A DNA stretch of 64,000 bases from Polyangium sp. 6x1 (lineage in GTDB: Bacteria; Myxococcota_A; Polyangia; Polyangiales; Polyangiaceae): contig NZ_JARZHH010000050.1 in the NCBI RefSeq assembly GCF_029946515.1, positions 1-64,000 of the forward strand. Direction: 5' to 3'. Below the pieces are notes generated by a model. It was given only the letters and a program-made list of their open reading frames with translations, had not been told where the DNA came from and did not search any database. Shown piece after piece: positions 32,809-41,335 of the stretch. Position numbers and translations under genes: made by a program. The number at the start of each line of letters is the position of its first letter. The stretch's first letter is position 1.

Positions 32809-33972
32809 ATGCGTAACGAGCTCCGCATCTTCGACGCCGATCGCCACGTGATCGAACCCGAGGAGCTCTGGCCTCGATACCTCGAGTCTGCGTGGGCTGG
32901 CCACGCTCCCTATGCTGTTCAGCAAGCCCCGCGTGAGCAACTCGGCGCACGCATCGCGCGGCTTGGCGCGCGCGCGCTTCTCCCGCCGTCATCCGAGCTT
33001 TACGTCGATGGCGAGCCGATTGCGGCGCCGCGCCTCGAACGGACCGCGCTCGAGCTCACCGCATCCGCGCTCGCGCGGCTCTCCGACATCAACGCCGCGG
33101 GCCGAGCGGACGCACAGCTACGGTCCATGGATGCGGCGGGGATCGACGTCGCCGTCCTGTACCCGACGCACGCGCTTTACCTGACGGCGATCGATGGAAT
33201 GGCAGCGGACCTCGCGGCCGCGTTCGCGCGCGCCTACAATGACTGGCTGCGCGACCTTTGTCGCGAAGAGCCCAGGCGGCTGCGCGGCGCAGGCCTGATC
33301 AACAGGCACGATCCGGGTGCCATGGTGGCGGAGCTCGAGCGTATCGTGGGTTTCGGGTGGCGAGCGGTGGTGCTCCGGCCAAACCCCATTGCCGGCCGCA
33401 CGCTCGGCGATCCGTCCTACGAGCCATTCTGGACTGCGTGCGAGTCCCTCGGGGTCGCGGTGGCAATGCACGAGGGCACGCACGCGCGCGTCCCCACGGC
33501 GGGCGCAGATCGTTTCCGCACGCGTTTTGCGCAGCACGCCTGTTCGCATCCGATGGAGCAGATGATGGCCTTTCTGGCGCTGCTCGAAGCCGGCGTCCTC
33601 GAACGGCACCCGCTGCTCAAGGTCGCGTTCCTCGAGGCAGGCGCGGGGTGGTTGCCCTACTGGCTGTGGCGGCTCGACGAGGTGGAATACAGCGCCCTCG
33701 CGGGCGAGGTGGCCGAAAACGTCCGGCAGAAGCCGTCGACTTACTTCCGGAGGCAGTGCTTCGTCACCGCTGAGCCCGGCGAACCTGGTTTGACCGAGGT
33801 TTTGCGCTGGGTCGGCGAGGACCGCGTGCTTTTTGGCACGGACTTCCCGCACCTCGATCACGCGGGCGATATCATCGACAGCGTTTTTCGGACATGGAGC
33901 GATTTTCCGCGCAGCACGCTGCAGAAGATCCTCTGGGAGAACCCGGCGCGGTTTTACAATATCGAACGGTAG
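32809..33972 (+). CDS. Amidohydrolase 2 family (ACMSD-like) metalloenzyme, copy B
   Basis: A 387-residue paralog of copy A, of identical length and with the same motifs (FDADRHVIEP, AMHEGTHAR, HACSHPMEQMM, FGTDFPHLDH) but clearly diverged, especially at residues 30-95. Keeping two full-length copies with intact metal ligands suggests different substrates or a heteromer. No Shine-Dalgarno sequence precedes the ATG; a TTGACA lies at 32763-32768 but lacks a matching -10. It stands between the two precursor genes and is convergent with the second. Confidence 0.87.
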   Translation: MRNELRIFDADRHVIEPEELWPRYLESAWAGHAPYAVQQAPREQLGARIARLGARALLPPSSELYVDGEPIAAPRLERTALELTASALARLSDINAAGRADAQLRSMDAAGIDVAVLYPTHALYLTAIDGMAADLAAAFARAYNDWLRDLCREEPRRLRGAGLINRHDPGAMVAELERIVGFGWRAVVLRPNPIAGRTLGDPSYEPFWTACESLGVAVAMHEGTHARVPTAGADRFRTRFAQHACSHPMEQMMAFLALLEAGVLERHPLLKVAFLEAGAGWLPYWLWRLDEVEYSALAGEVAENVRQKPSTYFRRQCFVTAEPGEPGLTEVLRWVGEDRVLFGTDFPHLDHAGDIIDSVFRTWSDFPRSTLQKILWENPARFYNIER

Positions 33973-34035
33973 CCAGGAAGCGCCGGGGAGCTCATCGCGC
34001 CTCGCGTGAGCGCGTGCGAGGAGGATCCGGCCTGC

Positions 34036-34326
34036 TCAACAGAAAATTTGCTTGATCGGGCGATCGGCGCCCCACTGCGCGAGTGCGACGGCGCCGTCGT
34101 TCATATCGGCGGGTTTCGGCGGGAGCACCAGCGTGATCGACGTCGAATCCGAACCTGCTTCGACGAACCGGAGCTGGACGTTCTCCGGCATGTTGCACCC
34201 AATCGAGCCCAGCGCCGCGTGCGCATCTTTGAGCAGTAGTGCCCGGAAACGTTCGTCCTCCCATGCCCGCGCGATGGCGAGGAGCACACCTTGGTAGAAG
34301 TCAATCTCTCTGGAATCGGCGCTCAT
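34036..34326 (-). CDS. Second TOMM-type precursor, nitrile-hydratase-like leader
   Basis: A 96-residue protein of the same family as 32214-32615: LAIARAWEDERFRALLLKDA, a mid-strand segment, ITLVLPPKPADMND, then the tail ALAQWGADRPIKQIFC. The tail aligns with the Cys-rich end of the first precursor, but only Cys96 is a heterocyclisable side chain at the very end. AAGGAG precedes the ATG. It is divergent from the FAD oxidase. It may be a second substrate, or a helper peptide carrying the recognition leader. Confidence 0.75.
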   Translation of the reverse strand: MSADSREIDFYQGVLLAIARAWEDERFRALLLKDAHAALGSIGCNMPENVQLRFVEAGSDSTSITLVLPPKPADMNDGAVALAQWGADRPIKQIFC

Positions 34327-34384
34327 GAGGGTTCGTCTCCTTGGGGTGCGTTTGCCTGGCCGCGCCCCCTTGATCTGGAGGGAC

Positions 34385-34399
34385 GAGGCGTTTAGCCTC
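34385..34399. promoter_or_regulatory. Small hairpin in the precursor 2 / oxidase divergent promoter
   Basis: GAGGC-GTTTA-GCCTC, a perfect 5-bp stem in the 98-bp region between two divergent starts. Short, so possibly chance. Confidence 0.25.
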
Positions 34400-34424
34400 A
34401 ACTGTCCCAAAAAGAGGGTATCAC

Positions 34425-36098
34425 ATGGTCATGCTAGGTGAGAAGGACGTCGTGGAAGATGTTGACGTCGCCATCGTCGGCGGAGGGCCAGCGGGATGCT
34501 ACGTAGCGTTTCGTTTGGCCAGCGCGGACCTCTCCGGTACGAGGCTTGCGGAGTGGGCGCGCGCGCGTTCGGATGGGAAGCTCAAGGTTCGTCTCTACGA
34601 GCGCAGCGATCGCGTCGGCGGGCGCGTCCACTCCATCTTTCGCAAGGACCTGATGCCGGACGTGGCCATCGAGTTGGGCGCCGAGGGGTTCTATGAACCG
34701 CCGGCTCCGAACGGTTCGACCCCGCCCCCGTACCCTGGCCATGTGCATGTCGCGGCGCTCGTGGAGCTCTTCAAGCTTGCGACGACGCCGTTCGAGCCCG
34801 GGAGCGTGCTCAATCCCTACTACACCCGAGGCAAGCGATTCACCGCCAGCGCCGTGATGCCTCCAACAAATACGGATCCGTCGGCCGTGCCATACGACGT
34901 GACGTGGTCGGAGGGCCTCAGCCTCGGAAACATCCTGGGGTATGCGTTCAACCGTATCTATCCCGGCGCGACCACGAAATCCGCCAGCGAGTGGCGAGAG
35001 CTGCGAAAAACGGCGACCTTCAAGGGGGATCCGCGCGGAGAACTGCTCTACAAGCTGCGTATCGGTGATCTTCTCCCGAAGGTGCTCAGCCCCGAGGCGT
35101 TCGCATTCCTCTGGGATACGACACCGCTACGCGGGCGGATCACCATCGCCAACGCAGCAGACACCATGGCGGAGCTGATCTGTAACGACTTCACGACGCT
35201 CACGCCCGTATGCATGCCAAAGGAAGGTTATCAGGCGATCGAGAACGGCCTCGCCGAGCGGTTCGGGCTCCAGAACATCGCTTTCCGTAGCTGCCTCCAG
35301 GAGATTTGGCCAAACGACGACGGCTCTCTCGACTTGCGTTTCGAGGGACGGCCCGGGGTGGTGCGGGCCAGGAGCGTTGTCCTGGCCCTTCCCCGAACCG
35401 CGCTCGAAGCGCTCTCTGGCAGCCCTGTTTTTCAGGGTGAGCGCGCGCAGCAATTTCGTGACGACCTGCCCGCGGTCCAACCGGTGCCGGCGCTCGTTCA
35501 ATGGGGAATCTACCCCTACCCGTGGTGGCGCGCCGCCGGGGTCACGGCAGGGCCGAGCTTCACCGATCTCCGCATCCGTGAGACCTGGCCCCGGCAAACG
35601 CAAGGGGAGCAGCCGGGCGCGAAAGACCAGAACGATCTGTCGTCGATGCTTCTGATGGCCTTCCGTGACGGCGAACAGATCCGCCAGTATTTGGCAGCGC
35701 AATCGTTCCGCCCATCCGAGGCGTCCTGCGACGAACCGAGCTGCCTCCTCGGAGACGCCGTGAACGCCGCCTTTGCCACGGACCGGGGCGACCTTATGAA
35801 GCTCTATGGCGTGTCGTACATTCCACCGGCCGAGGCGTACATCAGCAAGATCTGGCAGGCGCCGCCGTTCGGCGGAGCGTACCACGTCTGGCTCCCGGAG
35901 TGCGAATCAGGGGCGATCGGCAAGCGGATGCTCAATCCAGTGCGTGGCGTCTCGCTCCACGTCGTCGGCGAGGCTTACTCTCAAAATCAAGGTTGGGTCG
36001 AAGGCGCGCTGGAGACGGCCGAAGCGCTCCTCGAGACGCATTTCGCGCTGCAGCCGCCTCCCTGGCTGAATCGTACCCAGGCCACGGTCGGGCGATAA
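34425..36098 (+). CDS. FAD-dependent amine oxidase-like protein
   Basis: A 557-residue flavoprotein. N-terminal Rossmann motif IVGGGPAGCYVAFRL (about 17-31), then RLYERSDRVGGRVHS (the conserved ERSxRxGGR of the amine oxidase family) and a C-terminal FAD contact HVVGEAYSQNQGWVEGALET. No signal peptide. The family covers monoamine and L-amino-acid oxidases. In this locus it could oxidise the peptide or its azolines, which would fit the absence of a typical FMN dehydrogenase; this is inferred from position only. It is divergent from precursor 2 and ends 8 bp from the convergent kinase/cyclase gene. Confidence 0.85.
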   Translation: MVMLGEKDVVEDVDVAIVGGGPAGCYVAFRLASADLSGTRLAEWARARSDGKLKVRLYERSDRVGGRVHSIFRKDLMPDVAIELGAEGFYEPPAPNGSTPPPYPGHVHVAALVELFKLATTPFEPGSVLNPYYTRGKRFTASAVMPPTNTDPSAVPYDVTWSEGLSLGNILGYAFNRIYPGATTKSASEWRELRKTATFKGDPRGELLYKLRIGDLLPKVLSPEAFAFLWDTTPLRGRITIANAADTMAELICNDFTTLTPVCMPKEGYQAIENGLAERFGLQNIAFRSCLQEIWPNDDGSLDLRFEGRPGVVRARSVVLALPRTALEALSGSPVFQGERAQQFRDDLPAVQPVPALVQWGIYPYPWWRAAGVTAGPSFTDLRIRETWPRQTQGEQPGAKDQNDLSSMLLMAFRDGEQIRQYLAAQSFRPSEASCDEPSCLLGDAVNAAFATDRGDLMKLYGVSYIPPAEAYISKIWQAPPFGGAYHVWLPECESGAIGKRMLNPVRGVSLHVVGEAYSQNQGWVEGALETAEALLETHFALQPPPWLNRTQATVGR

Positions 36099-36106
36099 CA
36101 AGCGCT

Positions 36107-39100
36107 TCAGCGATTCACGAGCGCGTGCGCCTGAAGGTACTCCGGCACGCGCTCGCCTCCCGGGAACGTGCGAACCAAGGATTCGAGGATTGCAAGAGAC
36201 TCCGGGTGGGGACGCAGCCGGGCAAGGGCGAGGGCTGTGCGTAGCGCCGGCATGTGCGCTCCCTGATCCCGAGCGAGCCCGGCAGCACGCTCGAGGCACG
36301 ACACGGCCTGCTCGACGGCGGCTGGATCTCTTGCGAGCAGCCATTCGGCCTTCCAGCGGAGGAGCTCGGGGACGTAGTACACCTCCCCGTTATCATGGGC
36401 GAGCTTGAGGGCCGATTCCAGGCGCGTGAGCGCCGCGTCGAATTCGCCTCGTCGTGCTTCCGCTTCCGCTGCCAGGGAGGTCAGGTAGGGCAAGATCTGC
36501 CCCATGCCCATTGCGCCGAAGGACGCAAGGATGTGCGAGGGTCCCGTCGGATCGTTGTCGAGCCAGCCGCGATACAGGCCCCCGATGGCGCCCATGAGCT
36601 GCTGGCCATTCTTTTCGGCGAGGGTGAGCATCTCCTCGCAGAGCGCCCGAACCTGGTCGCGCTCCTGCCTCAGATGATGCAGGCTCGCTTGGAAATAGAG
36701 CGAGAGGGCGAGACTGTTCGTGTGGCGTAACTCGCGAGCCCACGCCACGGCCGCGGCGGCCTGCTCGATCGCCTCGTCGGGACGGCCCAAGAACCAGAGG
36801 GTCAGGCCGAGGAAGCTGCGGGCGTGCGACAAGCTGTCCTGCCCAGAGAGCATGGCGTGATGCGCGTGCGCGGCAGGGTCGTAAAGGTCGACCGCGCGCT
36901 GCAGATGCTGCCGCGCTTCCTCGAAATGGCCACTGAAAAACGTGTGATGACCGAATTGAAGGGCCACAGCAATGCGCCGGTCGTTGTCGGCCTGACGCTC
37001 GGCGACCGCATGGCAACGGTCCGCGAGGGTCCGGGCGGTGGGATAGTTGCCCCGCACGAGATGATACTGCCAGAGGCCCCATAGCGTGGGGAACGTGTCC
37101 TGCTCCTCGCCGAGCTGGTCGAGCAGCTCCTGCGAGCGGTGAATCGTCGCCTCTACCTGCGGCACACCATAGCCTTGCGTGAGCATCAACGCCGGCGTGA
37201 GGATGCCGTTCAACCCGAGCTCCATCTCCGCCCGCTCGCGCGTATCCTCGATGGCTTCCAGCCAGCCCAGCGCTTGCCGCACCTGCGTGATCGCCTCCGC
37301 ATACGCCGACCGCATCAGCGCCCCCATCCCCGCCTTCTGCGCGTACCCGACGGCCTCCCGCTTCTGCTCCGCCGCCGCGTGGTGATGCGCGAGCAAATCC
37401 GGCCGCTCGTTCACCACGTCCGGGAACTTCTCCTCCAGCGCCTTTGCGATGCGCGTGTGCACCTGCTGCCGCGATCGCTTGAGCATCGAGTCGTATGCCG
37501 CGTCGCGCACGAGCGCGTGCTTGAACAGGTACGCCGGGTTCTTGAGCCGCCGCTTGCGGTACACGAGCTCCGCCGCGACGAGCTTGTCCAGGTGCTCCTG
37601 CGCCTCCGCCGGCTCGAGCAGGCTCACCTCGCGCAGGACCTCGAACGTAAACTCCCGGCCGATCGCGGCGGCGACCTGCGCCGTCTCCTTGGCGCGGCCG
37701 ATCCGGTCGAGGCGCGCCATCAAGGAGTCGCGCAGCGTGCTCGGGATCGACAGCTCCGTCAGAGGTCGTGTGAGCACATAACGATCTGCGCGCTCGACCA
37801 GCGTGCCGGCCTCGATCATCGCCAGGATCAGCTCCTCGACGAAGAGCGGCACGCCGTCGGTGCGGTTTGCGATCTGCTCGAGCACCTCCGCGGGCAGCGC
37901 GCGGCCGCCCGTCACCTTCGACGCCATCTGCTCGATCTCCGCCTTGCCCAGGCGGCCGAGCTGGATCTGGAGCGCGGCATTCGAGGGCCACGGCGGCGTG
38001 AACTCGGGCCGCGCCGTGAAGATCGCGAGCACGCGCGCCGAGCCCACCTCGGCGACGAGCTGGCCGAGAAGCTCCACGGTGCTCGGATCGGCCCAGTGCA
38101 GGTCCTCGATCACGAGCACGACGGGCTCCTTCTCGGCCATCTCGAAGAGCAGCGAGAGCACCGCGTTGCGCGTGAGCTCGCGCTGCTTCTGCGGCGAGAC
38201 GTCGAGCGGCGCCCACTTGCTCGGCAGCGACATCGACAGGAGCGGCGCGAAGAGCGGCATGGCCTCGGAGAGGTCGAAGCCGTGCAGCGAAAGCAACGCC
38301 TCGAGCTTGGTGATCCTGGCCTCCGAGCCGCCCTCGCGCTGCGGGTCGAGCAGGCGATCGAGGAGATCGATGATCGGGTAAAAGGCGCTGTTGACGCTGT
38401 CCGGCGTGCAGCGGCACTCGAGCCAGGTGCGCGCCTCGTCGCCGAGCCGCTCGTCGAGCTCGCGGGCGAGGCGCGACTTGCCGATGCCCGGCTCGCCGCT
38501 CACCAGCGCCGCTTGCCCGGCTCCGCCGCGGGTCCGCGTGAAGCGATCGAGCAGCGTCTCGACCTCGCGCTCGCGACCGACGAGCGGCACGTCGCGGATG
38601 CCCGACGACGGATCGCCTTCGCGAAGCACGAACGTCTCCACCGGCGCGGTGCTGTCGTCGACGGCGCGCACGCCGAAGTCCTCGAGGAGGAACTGCTTAC
38701 GGAGCAGGCGATGCGTGCTGCCGCTGACGAGGATGTTTCCGACCTTCGCGAGGCCGGAGAGGCGCGTGGCGAGCTTGGGCGTCGTGCCCATCACGTAGCC
38801 GAGCCCGGTGCTGGCGGGCTCGCGCAGCTCGCGCGCGACCACCAGGCCCGTATGGATCCCGATGCGCAGGTCGACGCGCGCCTTGCGCTCGGCGAGCAGC
38901 GCGGGGCTGCGCCTTCGGATCTCCACGGCCATTGCGAGGGCCGCGCGGGCCGCGCGCCGGGCGTCGTCCTCGCGTGCCGCGGGGTAGCCGAAGTAGAAGA
39001 GCACCGCGTCGCCCAGCGCGCCCGCCACGTGGCCCTCGAAGCGGCGCGCGATCTCCGTGCACGCCTCCTGGTGCACGCCGAGGATCTGGTCGAGCTCCTC

Positions 39101-40168
39101 CTCGTCGGCCGCCCTCGGTCCCACGCCCGCTGCGCTGAGGCTGCAGCACAGCGCGGTGATCTGCCGGCGCTCGCCCTCGACGAGCCGCTGCGACGGGGGC
39201 GCGGGTTTGTACGGTGCGCGTGGCATGTTGATCGTCGCCGTCGCCGCGTCCGGGGGCGCCGGCGCGATCTGCACGGGCGCGGTTCGCTGGCGCAGCCCGC
39301 TCATGTCGCACGTCTCGAGCTCGCGCATGAGCGGCTCGGCCGCGGCGTCGCGCGCGTCGTGGTTCTTGGAGGTCACGCGCCGCAGGATCTTCCCGAGCCG
39401 GTGATCGGCGATGTGGTCGGGGATGGGGATGGGATCGGGCGAGAGCTGCTTGAACACGACCTCGGCGAGCGTCGCTCCATCGATGACGCGCTTGCCCGTG
39501 AGGCACTCGAGGAAGACCAGGCCCCAGGCGTAGAGGTCGGACTGCGGCGTCGGCGGCTGTCCGAGGAGCTGCTCCGGCGCCGCGTAGGAGGGCGTGCCGA
39601 TCGACTCGTTGGTCACCGTGAGGCGATCTTTGTCCTCGCGCCGCGACTCCTGCGTGAGCGCGCCGATGCCGAAGTCGAGCACGACCGCGTTTCGTCGCGC
39701 GCCGGTCGGGATGATCATGATGTTGGCGGGCTTGAGGTCGCGGTGGACCACGCCCTGGGCGTGCGAGCACGCGAGCGCGTCGAGGATCTGCATCATGAAG
39801 TGCCGGGTCTCGAAGGGATCGAGGCGGCCTTCCTCGGCGATCACCTCCGCGAGGTTCTTTCCGGGCACGAAGGCGAAGACGGAGTAGACGATGCCATCGC
39901 CGGCTTGCCCCGAGTCCATGAGGCGGACGATGTTGGGGTGATGCATCTGCGCGCAGATCTGCATCTCGCGCTGGAAGCGCGCGATCCGCTTGGCCTGCGC
40001 CTGCGATCCGTCGCCGTCCGGCAGGCGCAGCACCTTGATGGCCACGGGCTGCCCCGTCGCGAGCTGCCGCGCCTTGTACACCGTGCCGAACCCGCCCTCA
40101 CCAAGCTGAGCGAGCAGCTCGTACCGGTCGCGAAGCACCGCCTTGATGGTCTCGGCTGTATCCTGCAT
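36107..40168 (-). CDS. TOMM-system kinase/cyclase fusion: Ser/Thr kinase, class III cyclase-like, AAA ATPase, TPR
   Basis: A 1353-residue regulator. Kinase at about 16-285 (Gly-loop GEGGFG, Lys45, HRDLKPAN with Asp144, DFG at 165). Class III cyclase-like domain at about 333-510, where the first metal Asp is replaced by Ser (CCSLSAAG, Ser343) while the second, Asp387 in GDAVLFYFG, remains; it may be catalytically dead. AAA ATPase from about 530 (SGEPGIGKSRLAREL, VLVIEDLHWAD). TPR-like repeats from about 890 to the end. A family with this composition (TOMM system kinase/cyclase fusion) is known from myxobacterial TOMM loci, which supports membership of this cluster. It probably senses state and controls other cluster proteins by phosphorylation. 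Confidence 0.9.
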   Translation of the reverse strand: MQDTAETIKAVLRDRYELLAQLGEGGFGTVYKARQLATGQPVAIKVLRLPDGDGSQAQAKRIARFQREMQICAQMHHPNIVRLMDSGQAGDGIVYSVFAFVPGKNLAEVIAEEGRLDPFETRHFMMQILDALACSHAQGVVHRDLKPANIMIIPTGARRNAVVLDFGIGALTQESRREDKDRLTVTNESIGTPSYAAPEQLLGQPPTPQSDLYAWGLVFLECLTGKRVIDGATLAEVVFKQLSPDPIPIPDHIADHRLGKILRRVTSKNHDARDAAAEPLMRELETCDMSGLRQRTAPVQIAPAPPDAATATINMPRAPYKPAPPSQRLVEGERRQITALCCSLSAAGVGPRAADEEELDQILGVHQEACTEIARRFEGHVAGALGDAVLFYFGYPAAREDDARRAARAALAMAVEIRRRSPALLAERKARVDLRIGIHTGLVVARELREPASTGLGYVMGTTPKLATRLSGLAKVGNILVSGSTHRLLRKQFLLEDFGVRAVDDSTAPVETFVLREGDPSSGIRDVPLVGREREVETLLDRFTRTRGGAGQAALVSGEPGIGKSRLARELDERLGDEARTWLECRCTPDSVNSAFYPIIDLLDRLLDPQREGGSEARITKLEALLSLHGFDLSEAMPLFAPLLSMSLPSKWAPLDVSPQKQRELTRNAVLSLLFEMAEKEPVVLVIEDLHWADPSTVELLGQLVAEVGSARVLAIFTARPEFTPPWPSNAALQIQLGRLGKAEIEQMASKVTGGRALPAEVLEQIANRTDGVPLFVEELILAMIEAGTLVERADRYVLTRPLTELSIPSTLRDSLMARLDRIGRAKETAQVAAAIGREFTFEVLREVSLLEPAEAQEHLDKLVAAELVYRKRRLKNPAYLFKHALVRDAAYDSMLKRSRQQVHTRIAKALEEKFPDVVNERPDLLAHHHAAAEQKREAVGYAQKAGMGALMRSAYAEAITQVRQALGWLEAIEDTRERAEMELGLNGILTPALMLTQGYGVPQVEATIHRSQELLDQLGEEQDTFPTLWGLWQYHLVRGNYPTARTLADRCHAVAERQADNDRRIAVALQFGHHTFFSGHFEEARQHLQRAVDLYDPAAHAHHAMLSGQDSLSHARSFLGLTLWFLGRPDEAIEQAAAAVAWARELRHTNSLALSLYFQASLHHLRQERDQVRALCEEMLTLAEKNGQQLMGAIGGLYRGWLDNDPTGPSHILASFGAMGMGQILPYLTSLAAEAEARRGEFDAALTRLESALKLAHDNGEVYYVPELLRWKAEWLLARDPAAVEQAVSCLERAAGLARDQGAHMPALRTALALARLRPHPESLAILESLVRTFPGGERVPEYLQAHALVNR

Positions 40169-40170
40169 CG

Positions 40171-40209
40171 TTACATCACATCCCCCGCCCAGGATACATC
40201 ACAACCCCT
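40171..40209 (-). promoter_or_regulatory. Direct repeats upstream of the kinase/cyclase gene
   Basis: Two copies of a 16-bp element (plus strand TTACATCACATCCCCC at 40171 and ATACATCACAACCCCT at 40194), 23 bp apart, at the start of the 267-bp divergent region. Each contains TGTGATGTA on the minus strand, like a CRP-type half site. The proximal copy overlaps the ribosome-binding position. Confidence 0.45.
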
Positions 40210-40435
40210 CCAGGGTTTACCGCATCTGTGCAGGGCGTCCTCGAAGACCTCGCCGCGACGAACGGGCATGGAGGTCGCGCCGCCACTGCGTCTTCGTCCA
40301 GTACCCGCCTTCTGCGTTCTGAACATTCGTCCTCCCATAACGATTTTTACGTCCAACGACGCAACTGCGGCCCCGCTCCGGTCGACATGAGCGCGTGGGG
40401 GTGATGCTTGGACGAACCCCCGGGAGGACGAACTC

Positions 40436-41335
40436 ATGCTCATCGACGTCGCAGCGCTTCCAACCGATCCGCTCGTGGGGACCCGTTATCGTGCCGTTCG
40501 TTTGATCGGCGGCGGCTCGTCCGCCGACGTGTACGAGGCCTCGGGCCCTTCCGGCGAGCTTTATGCCATCAAGGTGCTCCGTCTCGACATGCGGGACTCG
40601 CAGGAGGCCGCCGCGCGCCTCCTCCAGGAGGGGCGCCTGCTCGCGTCGATCCACCACCCGAACCTCGTCCCTTTGCGCGAAATGGGAATGACCCGGGACG
40701 GCCGTCCTTTTCTCGCCATGCCCCGCCTCTCCGGCGAGACGCTCCGCGAGATTCGCCTCCGGAAGGGCGCCCTCGCGCCCGCGTTCGCCGCGTCCCTCGC
40801 CGCCGGCGCGCTCGATGGATTGCACGCCGCCCATCGACACGGCGTCGTGCACCGCGACGTCAAACCCGGCAACATCTTCCTCGTCGCCGCGAATGCCGGG
40901 CCCCCGCGCCCCGCGATGATCGATTTCGGCATTGCCAAGGTCTCCGGCGTCGCGTCCTTTTGCACCACCGACCCGCAGTTCGTCCTCGGCACGCCCCGTT
41001 ACCTCACCCCCGAGCAGATCCTCGGCGGGCGTGTCGACGCCCGCACCGACGTGTATGCCATGGGCCTCGTCCTCTTCGAATGCATCGCCGCGCGTGGCCC
41101 GTTCGATCTTCTCGCCGGATCCGATGGCCTCACCGTCATGCGCGCCCACCTCGGCCTCGCCCCCCGCCGCCTCGACGACGTCGCGGACGCCCCACCCGCC
41201 CTCGCCCGCGCCGTCGCGCGTGCCCTCGAAAAGAAGCCCGCGCGCCGTTATCCCACGGCCGCCGCTTTCGCCGCCGCGATTCGCGGCGCCGTCGCGCCCG
41301 AGGCCTTCTCCGGCGCCGAGCGGAGGGCGTCATGA
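40436..41335 (+). CDS. Ser/Thr protein kinase (no sensor domain)
   Basis: A 299-residue Hanks-type kinase. Gly-rich loop GGGSSADVYEA, Lys in AIKVLRLD, HRDVKPGN catalytic loop, IDFGIAK and APE-like TPEQ. It ends soon after the kinase fold, with no TM helix or repeats. Its stop overlaps the start of the next kinase (ATGA), so the two are translationally coupled and probably act together. GGGAGGAC lies 8 nt upstream of the ATG. Confidence 0.9.
   Translation: MLIDVAALPTDPLVGTRYRAVRLIGGGSSADVYEASGPSGELYAIKVLRLDMRDSQEAAARLLQEGRLLASIHHPNLVPLREMGMTRDGRPFLAMPRLSGETLREIRLRKGALAPAFAASLAAGALDGLHAAHRHGVVHRDVKPGNIFLVAANAGPPRPAMIDFGIAKVSGVASFCTTDPQFVLGTPRYLTPEQILGGRVDARTDVYAMGLVLFECIAARGPFDLLAGSDGLTVMRAHLGLAPRRLDDVADAPPALARAVARALEKKPARRYPTAAAFAAAIRGAVAPEAFSGAERRAS

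Noticed and set aside
37139..40390. A 1083-codon open frame opposite the kinase/cyclase gene
   Set aside because: Mirror of a well-supported multidomain gene; no recognisable motif.
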